A stretch of DNA of 64,000 nt from UTCFX2 sp963726375. GTDB taxonomy: Bacteria > Chloroflexota > Anaerolineae > Anaerolineales > UBA4823. The notes below the pieces were generated by a model that saw nothing but the letters and a program-made list of their open reading frames with translations, did no database searches and was not told where the DNA came from. This document shows, piece by piece, positions 28,287 through 37,587 of this stretch (position 1 is its first letter; every line of letters starts with the position of its first letter). The stretch lies in the NCBI GenBank assembly GCA_963726375.1, contig CAVSCE010000008.1:682001-746000 (forward strand), read 5' to 3'. The translations under genes and the position numbers were made by a program.

Positions 28287-30686
28287 AGAACCTCGCGAAT
28301 CGTCAACCTGGAGGCGTTGTAGGCCGGGAGGGCGCTGGCAACAACCGACAGGGCAAGCACGATCCCGAGCCAGATCAAAGTGCCGGTGGGGGTGAATGCC
28401 AGGATGGCGTCATTATCGAAGATGATCTGAAAGATCAGGTCGGCGAGCATTTTGCTGATCGGGAGGGCGGCCAACGTAGCCAGAAGCCAGGAGATAAGCC
28501 CGATCAGGGTGCCTTCGACCAACACGATCTTCATGATCGCGCGGTCGGAGGCGCCGATGGCGCGCATCACGCCGATCTCGCGGGTGCGCTCCATCACGTT
28601 CAGGCTCATCGTGCCGGTCAGCCCGATGCTGCCGACAACAGCCATCAGCAGCGACATGATCATCAGAAATGTCGTGAGGATGTTCAGCCCTTTGGAAGTA
28701 TCGTCCTTGATCGCAGAACCGGCAGAACACCTCGCTGAGCTCGTATCCCAGACTGTTGAGATGCGCTTCGACCTGCCTGCCCAGCCACTCCCGGTCGTCC
28801 TGGCTCAGGTCCGGATCGGCGGCCACGAGGCGATAGAAGCCGGAGCGCCCGAGCGTGCCGGTTAGCTCGGCCAGATAATCATAGCTCGCATAGGCGAACA
28901 GACCGGCGCTCCTGCCGGCAAACTGGAAGAAACCCACCACGGTCCAGTCGGATTCCTCGCCGAGGACCTTCAAGCGGACTGTGTCTCCTACGTTGATCTC
29001 AGGATAATCAGTCCGGAAAAGCTCGCTGAGCACCACGGCGTTTTCATCGCCGGGCTCGATCCAGCGGCCTTCCAACAGGATCGGCTCGATCAGCTCGCTG
29101 TCTGCAGGGGGGGCTAGCATCTGGATGCTCTCGCCGGGCTTGCCGTCGTCTCCAACCACCTGCGCCAGCGCCCAGCCCAGCCTTCGACCCGCCCTACGCC
29201 GGGAAGCTGAATTAAATCGTTCGTCACACGCTCGATCCGGTAGGACTTGTCGAAGGTCAGGTTGACATCTGCGACGAAATAGCGGCCCAAGCGGTCGATA
29301 TAGTTTTCGATAGAGAAGCGCACATTGAAGGAGGCGATAAAAATCGCGCCGCCCAGCGACAGGGTCAGCAGCGTGAGCGCCAGGCGGAGGCGCTGGCGGA
29401 AGGTGTTTCTGAGCGAGATCAGCAGCGGGCGGGAGAGGCCGCGGACTTTCGCTAAAGCCGGAAGATCCGGCCGCTGCCTTCCTTGCGGGTGGAAGCCGTC
29501 CCGCTGAGCGCTTCACGGACGGAGATGCGCGTCCCCTGCAGGATCGGGAAGAGGCCCGCAATCTGGGGCACAATCAGGCGCGATCAGAGCTCACGACCAG
29601 GCCAGAGATTGGAACCGGCCGGAGGCCCTGCAGTGTCGAAATTGATCTTCACGGCCAACCACTCGAGCAGCGCCAGGCGGCCTGCTTTGAGGCGGGGAGA
29701 GCGATGACCAGCGCGATCAGGCTGAACACCAGGATCAGCAGCATGTAGATGAGCGCAATCTGCCTGCGGCTCGCGCCGACAGTCTTCATGATCCCGATCT
29801 GCTCGATCTGCTGGTTGAGCAGGGAAGAAAGTGTGTTGGTTATGAGAAAGCCGCTGAGAAAAACAACCAGCAAGCCGAGCGAGTAGATCACCGCGACCAT
29901 CGCATCCACATAGGGCAGGTTGGGGTGGTCGGTGCTGCGGCGGACGACTGAGCTCGAGGGTCGCGACTCCATTTTGCTCGAATTCCTCCAGGATCGCATC
30001 GGCAGTCAGGCGGATCCTGGCACGATCTTCCTGATCCTTGGAGACGACTGCATAGAGCGTATTGAATCCTTTGGGGTTTCCAGCCAGGGCAGGGTATCCG
30101 TGGTGATGTAACCCTGGATCGGGGCGAGGAAGAAACCGCCTTCGCCGCTGTCAGCGCCGATCGTCTGGTCGCGCACGATCCCGACCACCTGCATGGGCCG
30201 CACGACCCCGGAGGGGAGCCTGACTTCCAGCTCATCCCCCAGGCTCGCCCCGGTTTCGGCCATTTTATTGACATCCAGGACGATCTGCTTATCTTCAGGC
30301 GGCCAGACGCCTTCTACCAGCCTGACCTTGTTGACGGCCTGATCCTTCATATCATCGAGAGTCAGGGCTTTTAGGCTGATGGGCTTCCACTCGTTTTCGG
30401 CCACCCGTACTCGCAGGTTCAGGTTATATGCGCCCTGAGCATCGGCAACGCCTTCGACCCGCTCGATGCGCTCGACGAACTCGTCGTTGAAAAGCGACGA
30501 TACGATCTGGATGTTGGCGGCATTGGCGTCCAGATAGCCGGAACGGATGTCCGCAGCCAGGATCACATAGGTCGTGGTCGTCATGCCGACCGCGAAGAGG
30601 CCGACAGCAATCGAAGCGATCACCAGCAGCGAGCGGATTTTATGGCTGAACAGGTCAGAGAGGACCTTTTTCCAGCGCGGGCGCAT
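28275..30686 (-). CDS. FtsX/MacB-like ABC transporter permease
   Basis: A ~800-residue permease with the MacB/LolC layout: N-terminal membrane anchor (LFSHKIRSLLVIASIAVGLFAVGM), periplasmic MacB_PCD domain, and two sets of C-terminal membrane helices (LGLLVVFLSGFLITNTLSSL; LMAVVGSIGLTGTMSLNVME). Conserved cytoplasmic motifs EQIGIMKTVGASRRQI and TREIGVMRAIGASDRAI mark the two FtsX repeats. The frame changes at several places (about 30030, 29940, 29690, 29560, 29190, 28720), and the usual C-terminal REVL-YE-stop is restored by one more base near 28285. The start (30686) shares one base with the ATPase stop (TAATG). Cargo could be a lipoprotein, lipid or antimicrobial peptide. Confidence 0.78.
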
Positions 30687-31800
30687 TATTGATCCTCCCC
30701 TGCTCCGTCAGCCGAGACCTGAGCGGAGGCGCTCTCTGCCTGAGGTATCTTGAAATGCTGGGCGATGGATCAGCAGAATCCAGGAGAGGCTGAACTTCGG
30801 CTCGCGGCAGGACGAGGAGCTGCCGCGCCTTGATCAGCCGAGCGGAGGCGCTCGACTGAGCAGGTGGAAGGGTCCAAAACACTCCCTGGACCCAGGACGG
30901 CTTTGGGATTGGAGCCGGTCTGGAACAGGTCCCCTTTTGAGACGATCAAGATCTGGGCGTTTGAAGGGTCGATGAAATCCGGAAGCGCCGCATCTGGCGG
31001 CAGATGAACCCGCTGAGCCAGCTTGCTCAGGCGCAGCAAGGCTGGGATGGGCCCCCCTGGGAAAAGCCCTGGCGACCGCCTCGTCGACCAGCTCGCCATC
31101 TGAGATCAGCAGGATGCGGGAGGTGCGCTGCGCCAGAACCTGGTCGTGGGTCACCATCAGGACGGTCTTGCCCTGGGCGACCAGCTCTTCAAAAATCCCG
31201 ATCACCTGTTCGGCAGTGTTCGAATCCAGGTTTCCGGTCGGCTCGTCTGCGATCAGGATCGGGGGGTCATTGGCAAGGGCGCGGGCGACGGCAGCACTCT
31301 GCTGCTGGCCGCCAGAGACGGCCCCCGGCAGCTTGTAGGCCAGCTTCTCCAGGCCGACCCGCTCAAGCAGCTCAAGGGCCCGTTTTTCCCGGCTGGCAGG
31401 CGGGTAGACGTTGCAGAAATCCATCGGGAGGATCACATTCTCGACCAGGGTCAGCATGGGCAAGAGCTGGAAGAATTGGAACACGACTCCCATGTTTTTG
31501 CCGCGCCAGATCGCCATTTTTCCTTCAGTCAGTTCTTTGATCATGACACTGCCGACCTGGACGGTCCCGGATGTGGGACGGTCGATGCGGGTGAGCATAT
31601 TGACCAGCGTGGATTTACCGCTTCCGGAGCGCCCCACCACCGAGACGAACTCGCCCTGGCGCACGTCGATGTCAATGCCTTTCAAGACAGCGACCTGGCC
31701 TGCCGCCGAATGAGAAGACTTTGGTGATAGCGCGCATCTGGATCACCGGCTCCCCTGGTTGAGCCAATGCTGAAGGCAGGTCGAAGGAGTCAGCTGGCAT
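30686..31800 (-). CDS. MacB/LolD-type ABC ATPase with a C-terminal extension
   Basis: ATPase of a MacB/LolCDE-like system. It has Walker A GRSGSGKST, Q-loop GVVFQFFQLLP, signature SGGQQQSAAVARAL (an altered end compared with its neighbour's SGGQQQRVAIARAL), Walker B LIADEPTGNLD and H-loop MVTHDQVLAQ. The start (31800, MPADSFDLPSALAQPGEPVIQM) overlaps the upstream ATPase stop by 11 bases. The frame changes near 31705, 31060 and again in the tail. After the ATPase core (~240 residues) it continues for ~130 residues with low complexity to a TAA that overlaps the permease start. That tail (e.g. SNAQILIVSKGDLFQTG) is unlike standard LolD. Confidence 0.75.
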
Positions 31801-32521
31801 AGGGTGTGACTCTGCCGTCGCTGATTTGAAGCGTGCGGGAAACCTTCTGAGACAAGACCTGGTCGTGGGTGACCATCAAGATGGTTTTTCCCTGTGAAAC
31901 CAGCGCTTCAAAGATTCGGAATATGGATTCGGCTGTCAGCGAATCCAGGCGTCCAGTCGGCTCGTCGGCGACGATGAGCGGCGGATCATTGGCGAGGGCG
32001 CGGGCGATTGCCACGCGCTGCTGCTGGCCTCCAGAAATTTGAGCAGGGCGTTTGCCGGCGTGGTCCTGCAGGTCTACCTGGCGAAGAAGCTCCATGGCGC
32101 GTTCGCGACTCTGGCGAGGCTGGTAAAGACCGCAGAAGTCCATCGGCAGCATGATATTGTCGAGCAGTGAGAGTCCTGGCAGCAGGTGAAAAGCCTGGTA
32201 AACGACGCCAAGGTTCCGGCCGCGCCAGAGCGAGATCTCGGTTTCGTTCATCTGGCGCAAATGGATCCCGCCGACCAGCACTTCACCGCTGGTTGCGTGG
32301 TCCACGCCCGTGATCATGTTGATTAATGTTGTTTTGCCGGAGCCGGATTTGCCGACGATCGCGACAAATTCAGCTGGCTCGATCTCGACATTTACATCAC
32401 TCAGGGCGCGGAAGGGTCCGTTTGGCGTGGGGTAATCTTTATCTACATGCTCCAGCCGGATGAGCGGAGGAATGGATCCGGGAAATGCCGAGAGGGAGGA
32501 ATTTTGAAGCATTAGCGCCAT
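31790..32521 (-). CDS. MacB/LolD-type ABC ATPase
   Basis: A 243-residue ATPase of the LolD/MacB family with intact frame: Walker A GKSGSGKTT, Q-loop VVYQAFHLLPGL, signature SGGQQQRVAIARAL, Walker B VADEPTGRLD, H-loop MVTHDQVLSQ. It is the first gene of the minus-strand operon (this ATPase, second ATPase 30686-31800, permease 28275-30686). Two related ATPases with one large permease suggest a heteromeric pump. It is transcribed divergently from the TetR gene at 32693, with a 171-base shared control region. Confidence 0.88.
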   Translation of the reverse strand: MALMLQNSSLSAFPGSIPPLIRLEHVDKDYPTPNGPFRALSDVNVEIEPAEFVAIVGKSGSGKTTLINMITGVDHATSGEVLVGGIHLRQMNETEISLWRGRNLGVVYQAFHLLPGLSLLDNIMLPMDFCGLYQPRQSRERAMELLRQVDLQDHAGKRPAQISGGQQQRVAIARALANDPPLIVADEPTGRLDSLTAESIFRIFEALVSQGKTILMVTHDQVLSQKVSRTLQISDGRVTPYAS

Positions 32522-32603
32522 GGGAAACCGATTTATTCGACGAAAGACAGCAGCTTGAAGTGTTGAACAATCTGTAATAAAATAGACATCGTGTTCATTT
32601 GAT

Positions 32604-32629
32604 GATCTTCTGATTATAAACAGAAGATC
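32604..32629. promoter_or_regulatory. 9-bp inverted repeat, candidate TetR operator
   Basis: GATCTTCTG and CAGAAGATC form perfect 9-bp arms around an 8-base AT-rich spacer, placed between the ABC operon (start 32521) and the divergent TetR gene (start 32693). Outer sites TGTTCAT (32592-32598) and ATGAACA (32668-32674) are also inverted to each other. A TetR regulator next to a transporter usually binds such a dyad and represses both genes. Confidence 0.55.
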
Positions 32630-32692
32630 CGAACTGTCAATTCAGAGTTGGAAGTGAATGTCCATTTATGAACAGATGTACAGGATGATGTT

Positions 32693-33311
32693 ATGGAGAC
32701 AGAGAAAACCAGGGCAGATCGAAGAGTGAGCCGGACGCGCCGCCAGCTGCGCGAAGCCTTGATGGCGCTGATCCTTGAACGAGGCTACAGCGCGGTGACG
32801 ATTGAGGACATCACCGAGAAGGCGGACCTGGGTCGAACGACTTTTTATTTACATTACCGGGATAAGGAAGAGCTGCTGGTCGAGAACCTGGAAGCGATTG
32901 CATCCGATTTGAAGTCCCAGATCGCGGGGATGTTCGGTGAGGGACCTGAGGGATGGCGCAGCCGGACGCACCCGGTCTCGATCGCCTTCAACCATGCTGC
33001 GGAGAACCGCGACCTGTACCGGATCATCCTGAAAGGAGAGGTTGGCAGCCGGGCGACCAGCCGGATGCGCGATATCATCCACGAGGCGGCGGTCGAGTTT
33101 TTTATCCGACGGATGGGGGGAAGAACGATTGAAAACCCGGAAATACCGCTGGATGTGGTGGCGGGGTATTTCGCGAGCCGCGATGCTGGGTTTTATCACA
33201 TGGTGGCTGGAAAAGGAGCTGCCCTACAGCGGGGACGAGGCGGCTGATTATTTTGTGAATCTATTTTTTCGCGGGGCGGGGAATGCGCTGGAATGGGAAG
33301 CTGGGGTTTGA
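32693..33311 (+). CDS. TetR family transcriptional regulator
   Basis: A ~206-residue repressor. The N-terminal helix-turn-helix spans TRRQLREALMALILERGYSAVTIEDITEKADLGRTTFYLHYRDKEE, split here by helix breaks typical of TetR. The C-terminal ligand domain carries DLYRIIL and ends with FITWWLEKELPYSGDEAADYF, characteristic of TetR regulators with a type 8-like C-domain. The frame changes near 33182 (YFAS to AMLGF). It is divergent from the MacB/LolD operon, so it likely senses the exported compound and controls that operon. Confidence 0.88.
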
Positions 33312-33401
33312 GAGGAGGCGGATATTTTATACGCCGGGCTCCAATCGAGGAAAATTAAACTATAATAGGCGGAAATCATCCCGGGTTTACAGGCTCAGAA
33401 A

Positions 33402-33986
33402 ATGGAATCTATCTGCGTTTACTGTGGTTCATCGGACCGGATTGGGCAGGCTTTCCTGGATGCGGCTGCGCAGATGGGTGCAGCGATCGCAAAGAGGGGC
33501 CTGGAGCTGTGGTATGGAGCCGGGTCGACCGGATTGATGGGCGCGGTGGCCGATGGGGCGATCCAGGCTGGCGGCACGGTGATCGGCGTGATCCCGAGGA
33601 TGTTCAACACGCCGCAGCTTTGCCATACGGGACTGAGCCGCCTGGAAGTGGTCGATTCGATGCACGAACGCAAGCTTCGCCTGGCGAAACGCGCGGATGG
33701 ATTTATTGCGCTGCCGGGTGGATATGGGACCTTTGAGGAATTGTTCGAGATCCTGACCTGGGCACAGATCGGACTGCACAGCAAGCCGGTCGCGCTCTTG
33801 AATATTGAAAGGTATTTTGAACCACTGCTCGCAATGGTCGAGCATGCCCGGAAGCACGGCTTTATTTATGACGAGCACCGAGCCCTTTTCCTGTGCCAGG
33901 AGGATCCCGAAGCGCTGCTGGATGCGATGTCAAGCTACAACCCGCCGGCGGGTTTGGACCGCTGGCTTAAGCGAGAAGATGGATAA
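33402..33986 (+). CDS. LOG family protein (Rossmann-fold phosphoribohydrolase)
   Basis: A 194-residue cytosolic protein of the TIGR00730 LOG family, which hydrolyses nucleoside 5'-monophosphates such as cytokinin riboside monophosphates to the base and ribose 5-phosphate. The N-terminus ICVYCGSS and the LOG motif PGGYGTFEELFE (residue ~104), with MHERK about 20 residues earlier, are all present. The length fits the family. The start ATG follows a TATAAT box at 33361-33366. In bacteria the family is widely annotated as lysine-decarboxylase-like, a historical misnomer. The frame is intact. Confidence 0.88.
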   Translation: MESICVYCGSSDRIGQAFLDAAAQMGAAIAKRGLELWYGAGSTGLMGAVADGAIQAGGTVIGVIPRMFNTPQLCHTGLSRLEVVDSMHERKLRLAKRADGFIALPGGYGTFEELFEILTWAQIGLHSKPVALLNIERYFEPLLAMVEHARKHGFIYDEHRALFLCQEDPEALLDAMSSYNPPAGLDRWLKREDG

Positions 33987-33997
33987 ATCTTTTATTG

Positions 33998-34006
33998 TGG
34001 TATAAT
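33998..34006 (+). promoter_or_regulatory. extended -10 promoter for rho
   Basis: TGG-TATAAT (extended -10, TG at 33998, hexamer 34001-34006) lies just after the LOG stop codon. It implies a transcript with a long (~240 base) 5' leader before rho (34255). The leader is non-coding and T-rich in places. rho leaders often carry attenuation signals, but I could not identify a specific structure here. Confidence 0.5.
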
Positions 34007-34254
34007 GTGCAGGAATGGGGAAGCTCCTGATTTTCTGTCGAGCTTAGCTCGTTTTACACTCAGCGTTCCATTTATCTCGATAAATTGAATTCCCTCGGTC
34101 GGTGTTCTAATCTTGTTTTCTTTTTCTAGCCAAACATTCTGCTCGTCTTATTCCCGGCGTTTTTCCGCGCTGGTTATTTTCGATAAATACCCGATCCAAT
34201 CATAAATTCTTTGGGATGATCCCTATACCCCTTCAGATAGATTAACAGGTTAAT

Positions 34255-35532
34255 ATGAAAGTACTTGAATTAGAAAATGCATCTCTCGCCGCGTTGCGCC
34301 AAATGGCACGTGATCTGGACGTCCAGAACGCCAACCGGATGAAGAAGGAAGACCTGATTCTAAAAATTCAGCAGGCAGAAGCCGAGCGCCAGGGCCTGGA
34401 GCTGCGCGGCGGGATTCTGGAAATCATGAGCGAAGGGATAGGCTTCCTGCGCTCAGGTCATTACCAGCCGGGACCTTATGACGTCTACGTCTCTCAATCC
34501 CAGATCCGGCGCTACAACCTGCGAAACGGGGACCTGGTGATCGGACAGGTGCGGCCGCCGCGCGAATCAGAGCGCCATTACGGGCTTCTCAAGGTCGAAT
34601 CGGTCAATGGAATCAATGCCGAGGAGTCGAAATACCGGCCGACCTTTGAATCGCTGACACCGATTTTCCCTGACCGACGCTACGATCTGGAGACCGATCG
34701 ACACACCCTGGCAACTCGCCTGATCAACCTGGTAACCCCTGTCGGGCGCGGCCAGCGCGGCTTGATCGTTTCGCCTCCAAAGGCGGGCAAGACGACGATC
34801 TTGAAGCAGATGGCGAACTCGATCTCAACGAAATACCCGGAAGTGCACTTAATGGTCGCATTGATCGGCGAGCGCCCGGAGGAAGTGACTGACATGGACC
34901 GCTCGGTGGAGGCTGAGGTGATCTCATCGACATTTGATGAGCCGGTGACCTCGCACGTCCGCGTCGCCGAGATGGCATTGGAGCGAGCCAAGCGTCTGGT
35001 AGAGATCGGCCGGGACGTGGCCATTTTGATGGATTCGATCACCCGCCTGGCACGGGCTTACAACCTGGTGGTCACGCCATCGGGTCGAACACTTTCCGGC
35101 GGCATCGATCCTTCGGCGCTCTACCCGCCCAAGCGCTTTTTTGGCGCAGCCCGCAACATCGAGGAAGGCGGCTCGCTGACGATCATCGCGACCTGTCTGG
35201 TCGACACCGGCTCGCGAATGGACGATGTCGTCTATGAGGAGTTCAAGGGCACTGGCAACATGGAGCTTCACCTTTCTCGAAGGCTCCAGGAACGGCGCGT
35301 CTTCCCGGCAATCGACATTGAGCGCTCATCCACCCGGCGAGAAGAGCTGCTGTTGGGGCCGGATATCACCCCGCGCGTCTGGACGATGCGGAGAATGTAC
35401 GATCAGATGGTACAGGCACCGCCGCACGGCGCCGGCCTGGATCCATCGACCGCAACTGAGGCAATCTTGCAGCGGCTGCAGCGGACAGCAGACAATATCG
35501 AATTCCTGGAAACCCTGACCGAAGAGAAATAG
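34255..35532 (+). CDS. rho: transcription termination factor Rho
   Basis: Hexameric RNA-dependent ATPase that ends transcription at Rho-dependent sites. The 425-residue protein is intact. The N-terminal helix-bundle (LAALRQMARDLDVQNANRMKKEDLI) is followed by the cold-shock-like RNA-binding fold (GFLRSGHYQPGPYDVYVSQSQIRRYNL). The RecA-like ATPase has Walker A PPKAGKTT (residue ~173) and the Q/R-loop regions (DSITRLARAYN; GRTLSGGID). There is no large acidic or basic insertion. A small ORF follows after 16 bases, in the same transcript. Confidence 0.95.
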   Translation: MKVLELENASLAALRQMARDLDVQNANRMKKEDLILKIQQAEAERQGLELRGGILEIMSEGIGFLRSGHYQPGPYDVYVSQSQIRRYNLRNGDLVIGQVRPPRESERHYGLLKVESVNGINAEESKYRPTFESLTPIFPDRRYDLETDRHTLATRLINLVTPVGRGQRGLIVSPPKAGKTTILKQMANSISTKYPEVHLMVALIGERPEEVTDMDRSVEAEVISSTFDEPVTSHVRVAEMALERAKRLVEIGRDVAILMDSITRLARAYNLVVTPSGRTLSGGIDPSALYPPKRFFGAARNIEEGGSLTIIATCLVDTGSRMDDVVYEEFKGTGNMELHLSRRLQERRVFPAIDIERSSTRREELLLGPDITPRVWTMRRMYDQMVQAPPHGAGLDPSTATEAILQRLQRTADNIEFLETLTEEK

Positions 35533-35548
35533 GAAAGAGGAGAATACG

Positions 35549-35734
35549 GTGGCAAAAGACGAATTTGAACCCAAAACGGATGTAATCGCCGAGACTGACA
35601 GCTACATGGCCTGGAAGGCCGACGAGCCGGATGGAGAGACAACCTATCATCTGGAATTGGGCAACGTGACAGTGCACTTCTTTCGCGAGGAATGGGAAGA
35701 GCTACTCCGCCTGGTCAAGCTTCTGACCGAGTGA
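35549..35734 (+). CDS. small acidic protein downstream of rho
   Basis: A 61-residue acidic ORF (MAKDEFEPKTDVIAETDSYM...) starting at GTG 35549, with the strong site AGGAAAGAGGAG 8 bases upstream. It ends LGNVTVHFFREEWEELLRLVKLLTE, so it looks like a strand followed by a long helix. It lies 16 bases after rho and before a strong terminator, so it is probably co-transcribed with rho. I do not recognise a family. Its acidity and position would fit a Rho-associated modulator, but that is an inference. Confidence 0.65.
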   Translation: MAKDEFEPKTDVIAETDSYMAWKADEPDGETTYHLELGNVTVHFFREEWEELLRLVKLLTE

Positions 35735-35819
35735 TCCATCGCTCAGACCGAATCAATCTTTAACCTCCTGGAGGTCAACCAGACCTCAGCGGGGAGGGTG
35801 GTCGGTTACCCATTTAATC

Positions 35820-35857
35820 TAAAAAAGAGCGCGAGCTGATCAGCTCGCATCTTTTTT
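35820..35857. terminator. bidirectional intrinsic terminator
   Basis: GCGAGCTGATCAGCTCGC (35831-35848) is a perfect palindrome, flanked by AAAAAAGA on the left and TCTTTTTT on the right. It can end the rho/61-residue transcript and also the opposite-strand secreted-protein gene, whose stop is at 35868. Confidence 0.9.
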
Positions 35858-35867
35858 GTTAAGAGGC

Positions 35868-37466
35868 TTACTGGGTGATTTGATCGACGTAAGGGACGAC
35901 GCCGTTACAGGTTTCGGTGAACGCTGCAGAGACATCCGACCAGGTGAGGCGGGTGGAGGTGGTCCAGGCCTGGTGAATCGCGTAGGAAACGCAGCCAGGA
36001 CCGGCGTGGTAATTGGCGATCGTCAGCCGCCACAGGTCTTCATACGTTGCGACGCGTCCTGCCATTTGATTCGTCGCGGTATAGATGGTCCGGGCGATCT
36101 GGGCGCAGTTTGCGACGAGGGTGTTGGCAAAAAGCGAAACGGTGACGTGGGCGTTGCTCAGATCGATCCCGGTCGGGCAATCCGGACAGTCGGCGCGGGC
36201 CTGCAAGGCGAGGGCGCCGCGCAGGATCGCCTGATCCTTGCTTGAGAGCCCGAAATAACCCTGAGCACAGGCTTCGGTTGAGAGCACAAGCGGGCAGAAC
36301 TGGTTAAAAAACTCGCTGTTCCACATCAGGACCACATCGGTGCCTCTTTCGGTGATCTGTCCCAGGCCGAACTCGAACGGCACACGGAAGACGCCCGGCC
36401 AGAACTGGCTTTCCTGGGCGAACAGATTCTTCATCAATTGAGCCGGCACGCCGGTTTGTTTACCGACCTCAATGATGCGCTGATCAAACTGGTTCTGCCA
36501 CTCTTCGATAATCGGGCGGGATTTTTCAAGGCCGCAGGCATCGGCGTAGCCGTTCGAGAGCATCCCTCCGTTGGGGCAGGCGGATACATCGACGAGGTCC
36601 TGCACAATCAAGCGACCGGCGAGATAGTAATATGGATTTTCGGAAGCAAGCAGCTCAAAGTGGTCCGGCGAGGACAGCCAGGTCGGAGGATCGCCCACAG
36701 GGGGGAAAGATTCCCAGATGGCGGCGCAGCTTGCCAGCGCAGGACCCTGCCACTGGGAGCTGATCACATCCACAAACCAGCCGCTTCCGCCTGGCTCTGG
36801 TGAGACGCCCGTGTCCACCACCCGAACCTGTGCGGTAAACCGATCGCTTTCGTCTCCGTAACTCGAGCTCGCCCAAAACTCAACGGTTGACCCTAAGATC
36901 GGGGAGGTATGGAGTGGGATTTTGCAGACATCGCCTGCACATGCAAAGGGTTCAGCGTCATAGGTCCCCTGGATAGAAAGGATGGAATGATCTGGGAGCG
37001 GTTCTTCTCCGGTGAGGACTAAGGTCGGGAGGGATGGGCAGAAATTTGTGGGCGGCGTCGGAGAGCAGCCTTCCAGAGTCACCCAAACAGCCGACTCGGG
37101 CAGCTCTACGATCACTTCGCGCTCTTTGGGTGTGGTAGCAAACAGCAGCATATACACTCCAGAGCATTCGGTCGGAACATCCTTGTTGCAGGAGGGCGTA
37201 TTGACCCAGGCAGCGGCGATGGCAGAACCGCAATCGGCTGCTACTTCATCTACGGACGGCAGACCTTCGTGGTCGATGAAGACCCGGCAGATCACGCTGT
37301 TGTTGGCCCATTCGATGAGCCACCATTCGTATTCCGTGTAGGGGAGGATGATCGTTGTAAAGCGGGACGAGTCCTGGGCGCGTGCAACAGTTCTCATACC
37401 TACCTGGGTTTGAAAGAGAATCCCAAGCAAGCATACCGCGCCGAAGACCCGATAGGCTGCCCGCAT
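35868..37466 (-). CDS. secreted protein with C-terminal lysozyme-like (SLT-type) domain
   Basis: A 532-residue exported protein with a signal peptide (VFGAVCLLGILFQTQVGMRTVARA). The N-terminal ~280 residues are beta-rich and contain many cysteines; I do not recognise them. The C-terminal part resembles soluble lytic transglycosylases: MKNLFAQESQFWPGVF with a likely catalytic Glu, then FGLGQITERG, and later LTIANYHAGPGCVSYAI. It could cleave peptidoglycan or related glycans outside the membrane. A TTGACA-N17-TATGTT promoter ends only ~10 bases before the ATG, suggesting a leaderless or nearly leaderless mRNA. The frame is intact. Confidence 0.7.
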   Translation of the reverse strand: MRAAYRVFGAVCLLGILFQTQVGMRTVARAQDSSRFTTIILPYTEYEWWLIEWANNSVICRVFIDHEGLPSVDEVAADCGSAIAAAWVNTPSCNKDVPTECSGVYMLLFATTPKEREVIVELPESAVWVTLEGCSPTPPTNFCPSLPTLVLTGEEPLPDHSILSIQGTYDAEPFACAGDVCKIPLHTSPILGSTVEFWASSSYGDESDRFTAQVRVVDTGVSPEPGGSGWFVDVISSQWQGPALASCAAIWESFPPVGDPPTWLSSPDHFELLASENPYYYLAGRLIVQDLVDVSACPNGGMLSNGYADACGLEKSRPIIEEWQNQFDQRIIEVGKQTGVPAQLMKNLFAQESQFWPGVFRVPFEFGLGQITERGTDVVLMWNSEFFNQFCPLVLSTEACAQGYFGLSSKDQAILRGALALQARADCPDCPTGIDLSNAHVTVSLFANTLVANCAQIARTIYTATNQMAGRVATYEDLWRLTIANYHAGPGCVSYAIHQAWTTSTRLTWSDVSAAFTETCNGVVPYVDQITQ

Positions 37467-37475
37467 CTTAACGCA

Positions 37476-37504
37476 AACATAACATGTTCGTCAAAAAATG
37501 TCAA
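37476..37504 (-). promoter_or_regulatory. consensus promoter of the secreted lysozyme-like gene
   Basis: On the minus strand TTGACA (37504-37499), a 17-base spacer and TATGTT (37481-37476) precede the ATG at 37466 by 9 bases. The expected start site falls within a few bases of the ATG, leaving no room for a Shine-Dalgarno. Confidence 0.7.
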
Positions 37505-37527
37505 CATACTGGCCTTACGGCTTTGTA

Positions 37528-37556
37528 TTGATTCCCGACCCTCGGCGTGATAAACT
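37528..37556 (+). promoter_or_regulatory. promoter of polA
   Basis: TTGATT (37528-37533), 17-base spacer and TAAACT (37551-37556). The leader would be ~25 bases and contains CTCCTGGAGCAAGGG, with GGAG and AGGG sites before the ATG at 37588. Confidence 0.55.
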
Positions 37557-37587
37557 GTAGCTTAACCTGACTCCTGGAGCAAGGGAA

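Noticed and set aside
28413..29573. Separate permease genes in the 28.3-30.7 kb region
   Set aside because: The fragments are adjacent parts of one FtsX/MacB permease in changing frames, with a single start and a single C-terminus.
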